Shown here piece by piece: positions 16,956-26,086 of a stretch of 64,000 nt of DNA. The position numbers and the translations under genes were made by a program. The notes beneath the pieces were generated by a model. The model was given only the letters and a program-made list of their open reading frames with translations, had not been told where the DNA came from and did not search any database. Numbering within the stretch: position 1 is the stretch's first letter; each line of letters begins with the position of its first letter. Source of the DNA: Hydrogenophilus thermoluteolus (GTDB lineage: Bacteria; Pseudomonadota; Gammaproteobacteria; Burkholderiales; Rhodocyclaceae); assembly GCF_003574215.1 (NCBI RefSeq), contig NZ_AP018558.1, positions 1,883,501 to 1,947,500 of the forward strand, in the 5' to 3' direction.

Positions 16956-18818
16956 ATGTATCTCCTTTTCGAAGAAGCGGGTGCGTTCAAAACGGGAATC
17001 GAACGGACCGCAACGGATGCCTCGATCCAGGTCGAACTCCCGAGCGGCCGACGCGTCAAAGTCAAAACGGCCAACGTGTTGCTGCGCTTTCGCGAACCCA
17101 ATCCCGCTCAACTCCTGACGGAGGCCGAAGCGCTTGCCGAAACCCTCGATATCGACTTTCTCTGGGAAGTGAGCCCCGAGGAGACGATCTCGTTCGAGAC
17201 CCTTGCCGAAGCGTACTTCGGCAAACAAGCCTCGGCGGTCGAACGGGCGGCGATGTTGCTGAAGCTCCACAGCGCCCCGATCTACTTTCACCGCAAAGGG
17301 AAAGGTCTTTTTCGCAAAGCGCCACCGGAGATCCTGCAAGCAGCACTGGCTGGACTCGAAAAAAAACGCAAGCGTCAAGCCCAGATCGACGCGTGGCGTA
17401 CCGAACTGCTCGCGGGGAAGATTCCCCCCGAATGGGCACCGCTCCTTGACCAGCTCTTGTACGCGCCCGACCGCAACCAGATCGAAACCCAAGCGCTCGA
17501 AGCGGCGGCAACCGAACGCAACACCACACCCACGCGGCTTTTGATCGACCTTGGTGCCGTTGCCTCGACCCACGATTACCACTTCGGACGTTTTGCTCGG
17601 GAACTTCTCCCCGAAGAGGCCGCGCCACCCCATTGGGACGAAGCGCTCGCTACCGCCTGGTCGTCGTTGCCGCAAGCCGATGCCCCTGCCTTTTCGATCG
17701 ACGACCACACGACCACCGAAATCGACGACGCGTTCTCAGTGCGCCGTCGAGCCGACGGCGGTTGGCGCGTGGGGGTCCACATCGCCGCGCCTGCCCTCTC
17801 GATCGCCGACGGCACCGAACTCGACCGCTGGGCGCGGGAACGCCTTTCGACCATCTATATGCCGGGGCACAAAATCACGATGCTCCCCCCAAGCGCGATC
17901 GCCCCCCATACCCTTGCCGAAAACCAGTGGGTTCCGGCGCTCTCGCTCTATTTCGACCTCGCGCCGTCGCTTGCGCTCGAACGCACCGAAACCCAACTCG
18001 AACGCGTCTTCATTGCCGCCAACCTTCGTCTGAACGCTCTGGAGCCCCACTTCAACGAACAGACTCTGAGCGACGGGCTCCCGGAACCTTTTCCCTGGCG
18101 TGACGAACTGAAACTCCTGTGGGACGTCGCCACCGTCTTCGAAGCGGGGCGGGGCAAATCATCGGTACAAAACGGCATCGTCGACTTTCTCTTTTACGTC
18201 GATTGGGCGATCACCACCGAAGACGGCCCCGGGTTCGTCACGCTGGTACCTCGCCCCCGCGGCGCGCCGCTCGACAAACTGGTCAGCGAATGGGCGATCG
18301 CCACCAACGTCCGTTGGGGCGAATGGCTGCGCGCGCACGACGTCGCGGGGATCTACCGCGGCCAACCACCCGGCGAGAAGGTCCGGATGTCGATCCACGC
18401 CGAACCGCATGAAGGCCTTGGGGCTCCTTGCTACCTGTGGGCCACGTCGCCGCTGCGTCGCTACGTCGACCTCGCCAACCAGCGTCAATTGCTCGCCACC
18501 CTGGGGCACGGCGAACCGCTCCCAGCGGATCGCTTGGCAGAGCTCATCCCCGCGTTCGAAACCCGCTACGCGCAGTATCAAGAGTGGCAGCGGCATATGG
18601 AGCGCTACTGGGCGCTGCGTTGGCTGCGTCAAGAGCGCGTCGAAACCACCACCGCGCTCGTCCAGCGCGAAAACTGGGTCCGGCTCGAAAGCGCGCCGCT
18701 CGCGGTAAAAGTTCCCTCGCTTCCCCTCCTGGCGTCCGGCACGCGCGTCCGCATCGCGATCGAAACGGTCGATCTCGTCGACCTCGACCTCAAGGTTCGG
18801 TACGTTGCCACCGTATGA
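16956..18818 (+). CDS. RNB-domain 3'-5' exoribonuclease (RNase II family)
   Basis: A 620-residue protein. Its RNB catalytic domain (about residues 250-560) starts with SIDDHTTTEIDDAFSV, whose clustered aspartates bind the two magnesium ions, and continues with VGVHIAAPA, IYMPGHKITMLP and a late WATSPLRRYVDLANQRQL block that completes the active site. The N-terminal 200 residues are not a standard cold-shock pair, and the C-terminal 60 residues may form a reduced S1 domain, so this is a shortened RNase II type common in betaproteobacteria. It degrades single-stranded RNA from the 3' end. Its ATGA overlap with tonB couples their translation. Confidence 0.88.
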   Translation: MYLLFEEAGAFKTGIERTATDASIQVELPSGRRVKVKTANVLLRFREPNPAQLLTEAEALAETLDIDFLWEVSPEETISFETLAEAYFGKQASAVERAAMLLKLHSAPIYFHRKGKGLFRKAPPEILQAALAGLEKKRKRQAQIDAWRTELLAGKIPPEWAPLLDQLLYAPDRNQIETQALEAAATERNTTPTRLLIDLGAVASTHDYHFGRFARELLPEEAAPPHWDEALATAWSSLPQADAPAFSIDDHTTTEIDDAFSVRRRADGGWRVGVHIAAPALSIADGTELDRWARERLSTIYMPGHKITMLPPSAIAPHTLAENQWVPALSLYFDLAPSLALERTETQLERVFIAANLRLNALEPHFNEQTLSDGLPEPFPWRDELKLLWDVATVFEAGRGKSSVQNGIVDFLFYVDWAITTEDGPGFVTLVPRPRGAPLDKLVSEWAIATNVRWGEWLRAHDVAGIYRGQPPGEKVRMSIHAEPHEGLGAPCYLWATSPLRRYVDLANQRQLLATLGHGEPLPADRLAELIPAFETRYAQYQEWQRHMERYWALRWLRQERVETTTALVQRENWVRLESAPLAVKVPSLPLLASGTRVRIAIETVDLVDLDLKVRYVATV

Positions 18819-19744
18819 GCGACGCGCGCCCCCCCACCCTGGTTCGGTTCTTGCTGATCTCGGTCGTCGCGCACGCACTCCTCTTTTCCCTGACTTTCGT
18901 CGCGCCACCGCCGCAACCTGCCGTTCGCCACGACGACTCGTTACAGGTCGTTCTGGTCAATGCCCGCACCCAGCACGCACCCGAAACAGCCAAGCGCTTT
19001 GCCCAGGTCGACCTTGACGGCGGGGGCGAATCCTCCACCCCGGCAACCCCCACCGCGCCGCTGCCGCCGCTACCCGATGCGCACGCGGAAACGACGCTTG
19101 TCGAACAACGGGCCGCCCCCGAAGCCGCGAAACCCACCGAAGTCGATCACTCAACGCACTCGGCATCGTCGCCAACCGCTCCGCTTTCCCGCCCCGCACC
19201 GCAACCGCAACCGAAACCAACGCCCCCAAAGCCCCCCAAACGCACGGATCACGCTCCGGCACCAACCGAAACGGGCCGCGCGCCGCACCCCACCGAGCCG
19301 CTGCGCGGCATCGACCTCCTCAACGCCGCGCAGACGATCGCGCAGTTGCAAGCGCAGATCGATCGGGAAACCAAAGCGATCGCCGAGCGCCCCCGCGTTC
19401 GCCACGTCGGCGCTTCGACCCGTTCGCACCTCTATGCGCTCTACCTCGAAGCGTGGCGCCAAAAGGTGGAACAGATCGGAACGCTCAACTACCCAAGCGA
19501 AGCTAAGGGCAAAATCTACGGTTCGCTCATTTTGCAAGTAGCGATCGATCGCGAAGGAAGGCTTGTCGATGCGAAGGTGGTCCGTTCTTCCGGCCACAAG
19601 GTGCTTGACGACGCGGCGCTCAGAATCGTTCGCCTGGCGGCACCGTTTGCGCGCTTTCCGCCCGAAATGGCCAAAGAGACCGATATCCTCGTGATCACCC
19701 GGCGCTGGACCTTCACCCGCAACGCCCGCTTTGCAACACAATAG
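18815..19744 (+). CDS. TonB-family energy transducer
   Basis: A 309-residue inner-membrane-anchored periplasmic protein. One helix (about residues 10-29, FLLISVVAHALLFSLTFV) contains the His that interacts with ExbB/D. A long proline-, alanine- and lysine-rich region follows (PQPQPKPTPPKPPKR near 130). The C-terminal domain (about 220-309) begins YALYLEAWRQKVEQIGTLNYP and has the repeating VRSSGHKVLDDAALRIVRLAAPFARFPPE typical of TonB. It passes proton motive force to outer-membrane receptors. No exbB or exbD lies nearby. Start overlaps the RNB stop (ATGA); aroE follows by 25 bases, an order common in betaproteobacteria. Confidence 0.85.
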   Translation: MSDARPPTLVRFLLISVVAHALLFSLTFVAPPPQPAVRHDDSLQVVLVNARTQHAPETAKRFAQVDLDGGGESSTPATPTAPLPPLPDAHAETTLVEQRAAPEAAKPTEVDHSTHSASSPTAPLSRPAPQPQPKPTPPKPPKRTDHAPAPTETGRAPHPTEPLRGIDLLNAAQTIAQLQAQIDRETKAIAERPRVRHVGASTRSHLYALYLEAWRQKVEQIGTLNYPSEAKGKIYGSLILQVAIDREGRLVDAKVVRSSGHKVLDDAALRIVRLAAPFARFPPEMAKETDILVITRRWTFTRNARFATQ

Positions 19745-19769
19745 CCCGACAATTTTGGGAGCACGACCG

Positions 19770-20636
19770 ATGACCGATCGTTACGCCGTCTTTGGCCACC
19801 CCATTCACCACAGCAAATCCCCGTTCATCCACAGCGCGTTTGCGCAGCAAACGGGACAGGATCTGACCTACACCGCGATCGACGCGCCTGCCGAAACGTT
19901 CACGACGGCAGTTCGAACGTTTTTCGCCGAAGGCGGCAAAGGGGCGAACGTTACCGTCCCGCACAAAGAGGCCGCGCTGGCGCTTGCCGACGACGCAACG
20001 CCGCGGGCGCAAGAAGCGGGCGCGGCCAATACGCTCCTTTTCACCGCAGACGGGGCCATTTACGCCGACAACACCGACGGCGTCGGCCTCATTCGCGACC
20101 TCACGAACCGCTGGGGCCTATCACTCGAAGGGAAACGGATTCTACTCCTTGGCGCGGGGGGCGCCGCGAAAGGGATCCTTGCCCCGCTCATCGCGGCGCG
20201 GCCGCGCGCAATCACGGTGGCCAACCGCACGGCGGCGCGCGCCGAAGCGCTGACGACCGCGTTTGCGCCGCTCGCGGTTCGATTCGATGTCACGCTCACC
20301 ACACTGCCGTGGGCGCAACTTGTGCACCGCGAAGCAACGCCACCGTTCGACCTCGTGCTCAACGCGACAAGCGCAAGTCTCGCGGGCAGCACTCCACCCC
20401 TTTCGCGCGCGCTTTGGGCACCAGACGCCGTTGCGTACGACCTGATGTACGGCGCCACCCCGACACCTTTCCTGATGGCCGCGCAGCAACAGGGGGCCGC
20501 GCGGCTGATCGACGGCCTGGGGATGCTCGTCGAACAGGCAGCGGAAAGCTTCTGGTTGTGGCGCGGCGTACGCCCTGAGACCGAACCGGTATTCCAGGCG
20601 CTCAGGACGCAGTTGGCCGCATCAACCGCGTGCTAG
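19770..20636 (+). CDS. aroE: shikimate dehydrogenase
   Basis: A 288-residue NADP-dependent enzyme reducing 3-dehydroshikimate to shikimate. The substrate site is HPIHHSKSPFIH near residue 10, with catalytic Lys in NVTVPHKE (about residue 65) and Asp in NTDGVGL (about 101). The nucleotide site is LLLGAGGAAKGIL then NRTAARAE. GGGAG lies 8-10 bases before the ATG. It completes the aromatic pathway supplied by the aroA, tyrA and pheA genes at the other end of the window. Its 3' end overlaps hemL by 15 bases tail to tail. Confidence 0.95.
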   Translation: MTDRYAVFGHPIHHSKSPFIHSAFAQQTGQDLTYTAIDAPAETFTTAVRTFFAEGGKGANVTVPHKEAALALADDATPRAQEAGAANTLLFTADGAIYADNTDGVGLIRDLTNRWGLSLEGKRILLLGAGGAAKGILAPLIAARPRAITVANRTAARAEALTTAFAPLAVRFDVTLTTLPWAQLVHREATPPFDLVLNATSASLAGSTPPLSRALWAPDAVAYDLMYGATPTPFLMAAQQQGAARLIDGLGMLVEQAAESFWLWRGVRPETEPVFQALRTQLAASTAC

Positions 20637-21908
20637 TTCGGCAAAAACCGCTTCCGCTGCCGCGATCGTCGCCGCGATCTCCGCGTCACCGTGCGCTGCG
20701 GAGACAAAACCCGCCTCGAATGCGGACGGCGCAAAATAGTGCCCCCGCGCCAACATCCCGTGAAAAAACCGCTTGAAGCGTTCGCCATCACACGCGGTGA
20801 CCTCGGCGTAAGAGGTCGGCACCTTCGCGGCGAAGTAGATCCCGAACATCCCACCGACGCTGTCGGCGGCAAACGGCACGCCTGCCGCAGCCGCCGCTTG
20901 CGTGAGCCCAGCGACCAGTTTCGCAGCGTTGGCCTCGAGCGCATCATAGAATCCGGGTTGCGTGATCAGATCCAACGCCGCGAGTCCTGCCGCGACCGCA
21001 ACGGGGGAGCCCGAAAGGGTGCCTGCTTGATAAACGGGGCCGAGCGGCGCCAGATGCTCCATCAACGCCCGTTTGCCACCAAACGCGGCAAGCGGCATCC
21101 CGCCGCCGACCACTTTACCCAACGTCGTGAGGTCGGGCGTCACCCCGGTAAGCCCCTGCACCCCGGTGAGCCCCACGCGAAAGCCGGTCATCACCTCGTC
21201 GAAAATCAATACCGCCCCCGCGCGATCGCACAACCGGCGCAGCGCCTCCAAAAACCCCGGAACCGGCCGCACCAGATTCATGTTGCCCGCGATCGGTTCA
21301 ACGATCACCGCAGCGATCTCGTCACCGCGCTCAGCAAAGAGCGCTTCGACGGCTGCGCTGTCGTTGTACGGCAGCACCACGGTCTGCTGCGCGATCGCCT
21401 CCGGCACCCCCGCCGAGCTGGGATGGCCAAAGGTGAGTGCTCCAGAACCCGCCTTCACCAACAAACTATCGGCGTGGCCGTGGTAACACCCTTCGAACTT
21501 CACCAAGAGCGGCCGCCCCGTCACCCCGCGCGCCAGGCGGATCGCGCTCATCGTCGCTTCGGTGCCGGAACTCACCAGCCGCACCATCTCGAGCGACGGC
21601 AGCAGCGCACACAGCCGTTCGGCGAATTCCACTTCGCGCACCGTCGGCGCCCCAAACGACAAGCCGTCGCACGCGGCCGCCCGTACCGCTTCCACGATTT
21701 TCGGGTGCGCGTGGCCGGCGATCGCCGGCCCCCAAGAACCCACGTAGTCGATGTAGCGCACGCCTGCTTCGTCCCAGACGAACGGCCCTTCCCCCCGACG
21801 CAAGAATCGCGGTGTGCCGCCCACGGAGCGAAACGCCCGTACCGGCGAATTGACCCCGCCTGGAATCACCTGTTGCGCTCGGGCAAACCACGCTTCATTG
21901 ACATCCAT
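20622..21908 (-). CDS. hemL: glutamate-1-semialdehyde 2,1-aminomutase
   Basis: A 428-residue PLP enzyme of the C5 heme pathway, turning glutamate-1-semialdehyde into 5-aminolevulinate. The PLP lysine is K265 in TTLGKVVGGGMP. Other family features: PGGVNSPVRAF at the start, VRLVSSGTEATMSAIRLARG, KFEGCYHGHAD and FDEVMTGFR. GAGGAG precedes the ATG with a 6-base spacer. The gene overlaps the end of thiE by 14 bases, so the two are co-transcribed and linked to cofactor synthesis. It overlaps aroE convergently at its 3' end. Confidence 0.96.
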   Translation of the reverse strand: MDVNEAWFARAQQVIPGGVNSPVRAFRSVGGTPRFLRRGEGPFVWDEAGVRYIDYVGSWGPAIAGHAHPKIVEAVRAAACDGLSFGAPTVREVEFAERLCALLPSLEMVRLVSSGTEATMSAIRLARGVTGRPLLVKFEGCYHGHADSLLVKAGSGALTFGHPSSAGVPEAIAQQTVVLPYNDSAAVEALFAERGDEIAAVIVEPIAGNMNLVRPVPGFLEALRRLCDRAGAVLIFDEVMTGFRVGLTGVQGLTGVTPDLTTLGKVVGGGMPLAAFGGKRALMEHLAPLGPVYQAGTLSGSPVAVAAGLAALDLITQPGFYDALEANAAKLVAGLTQAAAAAGVPFAADSVGGMFGIYFAAKVPTSYAEVTACDGERFKRFFHGMLARGHYFAPSAFEAGFVSAAHGDAEIAATIAAAEAVFAELARG

Positions 21909-22605
21909 CTTCAGCTCCTCGTTTCGGTTCGATCTGTTGCGAAGGGCAATCGCATTGCCAGCGGTCGAACGCTTCCCGCCACGCGGCAGCGCGCACCGCA
22001 ACCGCGCTCAGCGACGGTTGCGCGAATAGGTCTGCGATCACCGCAACCCCGTCCACTCCAGCTGCGAGCAACTCCGGCACCCGCGCAAGCGTCACCCCAC
22101 CGATCGCCACCCGCGGCACACCCAACGCGCGCGTCGCCGCAAAAAGCGAAAGCGGCGCGGTCTGCGCGCCGGGTTTGGTTTGGGAGGGAAAGACCGCACC
22201 AAACGCGACGTAACTCGCCCCTTCGGCAACTGCCGCTTCGGCGCGCAGCCGCGACGCGTAACAACTCGCCCCGATCACTGCTTGCGGCCCCAGCCGCTGC
22301 CGAGCCTCAGTCAGCGAACCGTCTCCCTGACCCAAATGGACACCGACTCCAAGGCTTTGCGCGAGACGCCAATCGTCGTTGATCACGACCACCGCCACCC
22401 CCGCCGCTGCGGCACGGGCACACAGCCATTCGGCCTCTTTCTGGCGCTCCGAAAGCGTAGCGGCCTTGTTACGGTACTGCACCCAATCAGGCCGCGCCTC
22501 GAGCGCTGCTGCAACCCGTGCCCGCCACTGCGCACCATCGGGGTCGTCTGGAGTGATCAGGTACCAAAACGGGCGGGCGGTGGCATGGCGCGCGAATGTT
22601 GTCAT
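21895..22605 (-). CDS. thiE: thiamine-phosphate synthase
   Basis: A 236-residue TIM-barrel enzyme that joins HMP-PP with thiazole-phosphate. Visible: QYRNKAATLSER (substrate loop), VVINDDWRLAQSLGVGVHLGQGD, YVAFGAVFPSQTKPGAQTAP, and RVAIGGVTLARVPELLAAGVDGVAVI. I chose the ATG at 22605; the codon reading further upstream is TTG. Together with thiC elsewhere in the window it gives two thiamine genes, without thiG, thiD or thiS nearby. It is divergent from pilG. Confidence 0.93.
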   Translation of the reverse strand: MTTFARHATARPFWYLITPDDPDGAQWRARVAAALEARPDWVQYRNKAATLSERQKEAEWLCARAAAAGVAVVVINDDWRLAQSLGVGVHLGQGDGSLTEARQRLGPQAVIGASCYASRLRAEAAVAEGASYVAFGAVFPSQTKPGAQTAPLSLFAATRALGVPRVAIGGVTLARVPELLAAGVDGVAVIADLFAQPSLSAVAVRAAAWREAFDRWQCDCPSQQIEPKRGAEDGCQ

Positions 22606-22610
22606 CGATC

Positions 22611-22639
22611 TTGGCAAAGTGCGGATTATTTCTTATTAT
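22611..22639 (+). promoter_or_regulatory. sigma70-type promoter of the pilG-chpA operon
   Basis: TTGGCA (22611-22616) and TATTAT (22634-22639) are separated by exactly 17 bases, 34 bases before the pilG start codon. It lies just outside the 5' end of the divergent thiE. This is the best promoter match in the window. Confidence 0.6.
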
Positions 22640-22673
22640 ACCGCTTCCCCTCCCCCTCTGCCTGGAGGACGCG

Positions 22674-23036
22674 TTGGCCACCGTGCTCGTCATCGATGAC
22701 AGCAACACCATCCGCCGCAGCGCCGAGCTCTTTTTGCAATCGGCAGGGCACCACGTCATCTTGGCGACGGATGGTTTCGACGCGCTCACCAAAATCGTCG
22801 GCAATCCCCCCGATGTGATCTTCATCGACGTGATGATGCCACGGCTCGACGGCTACCAAACCTGCGCGCTCCTCAAAAAAAACGACCGTTTCCGGCACAT
22901 TCCCGTGATCATGCTCACCTCGAAAGACGGCGTTTTCGACCGCGCCCGCGGCGCATTGGTCGGTTGTGACGAATACCTCACAAAACCGTTTACCAAAAGC
23001 GAACTATTGGAGGCGGTCGCCCGCCACATCACGTAA
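22674..23036 (+). CDS. pilG: twitching motility response regulator PilG
   Basis: A 120-residue single-domain CheY-like receiver. Acid pocket D8-D9, phosphorylation site D52 (VIFIDVMMP), and the Lys in YLTKPF complete the receiver. The start is a TTG at 22674, decided by GGAGG 5 bases upstream; a reading from an ATG far upstream would add a membrane-like stretch not typical of PilG. First gene of a pil-chp cluster controlling type IV pilus extension, which I infer from gene order with pilH, pilI, pilJ and chpA. Confidence 0.88.
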   Translation: MATVLVIDDSNTIRRSAELFLQSAGHHVILATDGFDALTKIVGNPPDVIFIDVMMPRLDGYQTCALLKKNDRFRHIPVIMLTSKDGVFDRARGALVGCDEYLTKPFTKSELLEAVARHIT

Positions 23037-23050
23037 GGAGTCAACCCGCT

Positions 23051-23416
23051 ATGGCCATCAAACGTGTTCTCATCGTCGACGATTCCCCCACCGAACGGGC
23101 AGCGTTTCAAGAAATCCTGAGCGATGCCGGTTACGAAACCATCCTTGCCGCCTCAGGCGAAGAAGGGATCGCGCTCGCCAAAAGCGAAAAACCGGATGCG
23201 ATCATCATGGATATCGTGATGCCGGGGCTGAACGGCTTTCAGGCAACGCGGCAGCTTTCGCGCGACGAAGCCACGCGCGCAATTCCCGTGATCATGTGTA
23301 CCACCAAAGGCCAGGAGACGGACAAAATCTGGGGCATGCGGCAGGGGGCAATCGCCTACCTCGTCAAACCGATCGACCCGGCGGCGCTTTTGGACGCACT
23401 CAAACAACTGGGTTGA
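23051..23416 (+). CDS. pilH: twitching motility response regulator PilH
   Basis: A 121-residue CheY-like receiver. D10-D11 form the acid pocket, D54 (IIMDIVMP) is the phosphoacceptor, and the Lys in YLVKPID is conserved. The TKGQETDK stretch after the signature threonine is a PilH hallmark. In Pseudomonas, PilH acts with PilG to balance pilus retraction. SD AAGGAG lies close upstream. pilI follows 4 bases later. Confidence 0.9.
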   Translation: MAIKRVLIVDDSPTERAAFQEILSDAGYETILAASGEEGIALAKSEKPDAIIMDIVMPGLNGFQATRQLSRDEATRAIPVIMCTTKGQETDKIWGMRQGAIAYLVKPIDPAALLDALKQLG

Positions 23417-23420
23417 TTCG

Positions 23421-23957
23421 ATGGCCAAACGGACCGACATCCGCCGTTTTCAGGAAACGCTGGCGCAAAAGCTCGCGGCAGCGCAGCACCAGAGCGAAGG
23501 GATCGCCGCGCGCTGGCTCGGCGTGATGGTCGGAGCCCAACCGGTGCTGCTCCCGCTGTCGGCCACCGCGGGCGTTATCCACGAATTCACGCTCACGCAC
23601 GTCCCCTTTTCCCCACCTCACTTCCGCGGTGTCACCAACGTCCGTGGGGAGCTCCACGACGTGCTCGATCTCGCACCGCTCTTCACCCAGACCGAGACCC
23701 CCCTGAGCGGAACCGCCCGCCTCGTCGTGTTGCAGTCTGCGATCGCACCGCGCACTGCGCTGCTTGCTGCGCGGGTCGTCGGTCTTCGCCGCCCTGAAGC
23801 GATGCGACCGCTGGACCATTCAACGCCTAAAGAAGGCGTTGTTGCCATGTGGCAAGAAAGTGAGGACCCCAACGCCCCCGTCTGGCAAGAGATCGATTTG
23901 CCCTTCTGGCTTCGTCAAGCCGCCCAGGCCTTCACCAGCGAACCCCTGCACGAGTGA
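23421..23957 (+). CDS. pilI: CheW-like coupling protein PilI
   Basis: A 178-residue CheW-domain protein (about residues 25-165). The core shows WLGVMVGAQPVLLPLSATAGVIHE, PFSPPHFRGVTNVRGELHDVLDLAPL and the later VGLRRPE. It links the pilJ receptor to the ChpA kinase. Same operon, 4 bases after pilH. Confidence 0.88.
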   Translation: MAKRTDIRRFQETLAQKLAAAQHQSEGIAARWLGVMVGAQPVLLPLSATAGVIHEFTLTHVPFSPPHFRGVTNVRGELHDVLDLAPLFTQTETPLSGTARLVVLQSAIAPRTALLAARVVGLRRPEAMRPLDHSTPKEGVVAMWQESEDPNAPVWQEIDLPFWLRQAAQAFTSEPLHE

Positions 23958-23983
23958 ATCACCCACGAAAGGAATCGACGGCC

Positions 23984-26068
23984 ATGCTTCAGTCGCTCTT
24001 TCAACGCACCAAACGGCACTCCCCCCCCCGTTCCGCCCCCGCTTCGCCGTCCAGCACCAGCGGCTGGGATCTGTTCCGCGGCCCCGCGATTGCGCTCGTC
24101 ATCACGTTGCTCTTCACGCTCGTCGCTTTGCGTTTGGTCTCTGCGCCAGTCGAGATCGCCGAAAAGCAAGACATGCTTTTGCGGGAATTCGAAAACGCAC
24201 TGCTACCGTTCCAAAACGCTTTGACGCAATTGACCACGAGTGGTCGCAGCACGACGCCGCTGGAAACGATCGCCAGCGAACAGGAGGCCCGTTTGCAGCA
24301 ATTGCGCGAAAGCGTCGCGGCGTTGCGCGATACCGTCGGGTTCGCCCTTTGGACGGAGTTTGGCGGGAACCGCTCCGAACAAATCGAAAACCATCTCGCA
24401 GCGCTCTACCAACAGTGGCAGCAGGCGCAGCAAGAATTGCGCACTTTGTTAGTCGCCAACCAGACAGTTGCCGATTTTCGCGCCCAGCTCACCGCAATCA
24501 GCCAAGCAGCCGACAACCTCAGCGAAGCAGCGAAAGCGATCGCGGCACAACTCGAAGACCGCACTGCTGCCCGCGAACTGCTCGTGACCGCGCTCACGGC
24601 GCAAGACGTGGCGCAACAAGCCAACCGGCTGCTTACGGCTGCCCCGGCCGACCGTGAAGCGCTTCTTGCCGCGCTGGAAAACGCGGTTGAGAAACTCGGA
24701 GCACTGGCGAATGGCCTGAACCGCAGCGCCGTCCCCTTTGCGCTCAAAGACCGGTTCGATGCGCTCGTTGCCGCCGCCCAATCGTTGCGCGACGACGCAA
24801 CGACCCTACTCAACGCGGCCGCCACCTATTTCGCGCAACAAGACAGTGCTGCATTGCTCCAGCAATGGATTCCACAGCTGCAGCAGCAAGCGAACACGAT
24901 TTACACCCTGGTCGAGCGCGAACTCGAAACCGGCCGCTCGGCAACCAACTTGATTCTCATGCTCACCGGTATCGCGCTCGTCGGGATCTTCGTCCAAGTG
25001 GTGAAGAGCTACGTCGACTTCCAGGCGGCACAAAGTGCGAAAGAACAGGCCGAGCGGGCCAAAGCAGAAGCGGAAAACCGGCGAACACAAGAAGCGATTT
25101 TGCGCCTTCTCAACGAAATGGCCGACCTCGCCGAAGGGGACCTCACCATTCGCGCGACCGTGACCGAGGACGTGACCGGCGCGATCGCCGACTCGGTGAA
25201 CTTCGCGATCGAAGAGCTTGGCAACCTCGTGCGCCGCATCAACGAAACCGCCGAACAGGTTGCGCAAGCAACAACCCAGACGCAAGCACGCTCGACGAAC
25301 CTCTTGACCGCTGCCCAGCAACAGTCGGAAGAGATCGAAGAAGCGGACGCGATCACCCAAGAAGTGGCGCAAGCGCTTTCCCGGGCGGCGGAAAGCGCCA
25401 ACCAAGCGGCGCAGGCGGCACGCCGCTCGCTCGAAGCGTCGCAAAAAGGGACGCTTGCGGTGAACCAGTCGGTGGAAGGGATGGACCGGATCCGCGAGCA
25501 GATCCAAGAGACCGCGAAACGGATCAAACGGTTGGGCGAATCGTCGCAGGAGATCGGCGAAATCGTCGAACTCATCTCCGACATTACCGAACAGACCAAC
25601 GTGCTCGCGTTGAACGCCGCGATTCAGGCCGCTGCAGCGGGGGAAGCGGGACGGGGCTTTTCGGTGGTTGCCGAGGAGGTGCAACGCCTTGCCGAACGTT
25701 CGGCGGAAGCGACGAAACAGATCGCCGCGATCGTGCGCACCATTCAGACCGACACCCACGAAACCATCGCCGCGATGGAAGCGACCACGCAAGAGGTGGT
25801 GCAAGGGGCTGCGCTCTCGGAAGAAGCCCGCCGCGCACTCGACGAGATCGCGACAACCTCGCGCGAAACGGCCGCACAGATCGCGCGGGTGGCGCAAGAG
25901 ATCCAATCCCAAGCGCAGCGCGGTGAAACCATTTCCCGCCTGATGCGCGACGTCTTGACGCTCACCCAAACCACCCGCTCCGGTACCGAAGAAACCGCCG
26001 AAGAGATCGCGCGGCTTGCCGACCTAGCCGCGGAATTGCGCGGTTCGGTCGCCGGGTTCCGGGTCTAA
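23984..26068 (+). CDS. pilJ: methyl-accepting chemotaxis protein PilJ
   Basis: A 694-residue receptor. Two membrane helices (about residues 35-55 and 318-340) bracket a long helical periplasmic domain. A HAMP-like linker with a long coiled coil follows, then the MCP signalling domain with the hairpin tip EQTNVLALNAAIQAAAAGEAGRGFSVVAEEVQRLAERS (middle at about residue 545). Coiled coil continues to the end. I start at the ATG at 23984, with AAAGGA 10 bases upstream; a GTG at 23954 overlaps the pilI stop and gives a polar extension. It senses pilus-related input and drives ChpA. Confidence 0.9.
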   Translation: MLQSLFQRTKRHSPPRSAPASPSSTSGWDLFRGPAIALVITLLFTLVALRLVSAPVEIAEKQDMLLREFENALLPFQNALTQLTTSGRSTTPLETIASEQEARLQQLRESVAALRDTVGFALWTEFGGNRSEQIENHLAALYQQWQQAQQELRTLLVANQTVADFRAQLTAISQAADNLSEAAKAIAAQLEDRTAARELLVTALTAQDVAQQANRLLTAAPADREALLAALENAVEKLGALANGLNRSAVPFALKDRFDALVAAAQSLRDDATTLLNAAATYFAQQDSAALLQQWIPQLQQQANTIYTLVERELETGRSATNLILMLTGIALVGIFVQVVKSYVDFQAAQSAKEQAERAKAEAENRRTQEAILRLLNEMADLAEGDLTIRATVTEDVTGAIADSVNFAIEELGNLVRRINETAEQVAQATTQTQARSTNLLTAAQQQSEEIEEADAITQEVAQALSRAAESANQAAQAARRSLEASQKGTLAVNQSVEGMDRIREQIQETAKRIKRLGESSQEIGEIVELISDITEQTNVLALNAAIQAAAAGEAGRGFSVVAEEVQRLAERSAEATKQIAAIVRTIQTDTHETIAAMEATTQEVVQGAALSEEARRALDEIATTSRETAAQIARVAQEIQSQAQRGETISRLMRDVLTLTQTTRSGTEETAEEIARLADLAAELRGSVAGFRV

Positions 26069-26086
26069 CCGAGGGAGTTTTGCGAC

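Noticed and set aside
18428..18814. Upstream extension of tonB inside the RNB gene
   Set aside because: It is arginine- and alanine-rich shadow sequence. The ATG at 18815 gives the normal membrane anchor.
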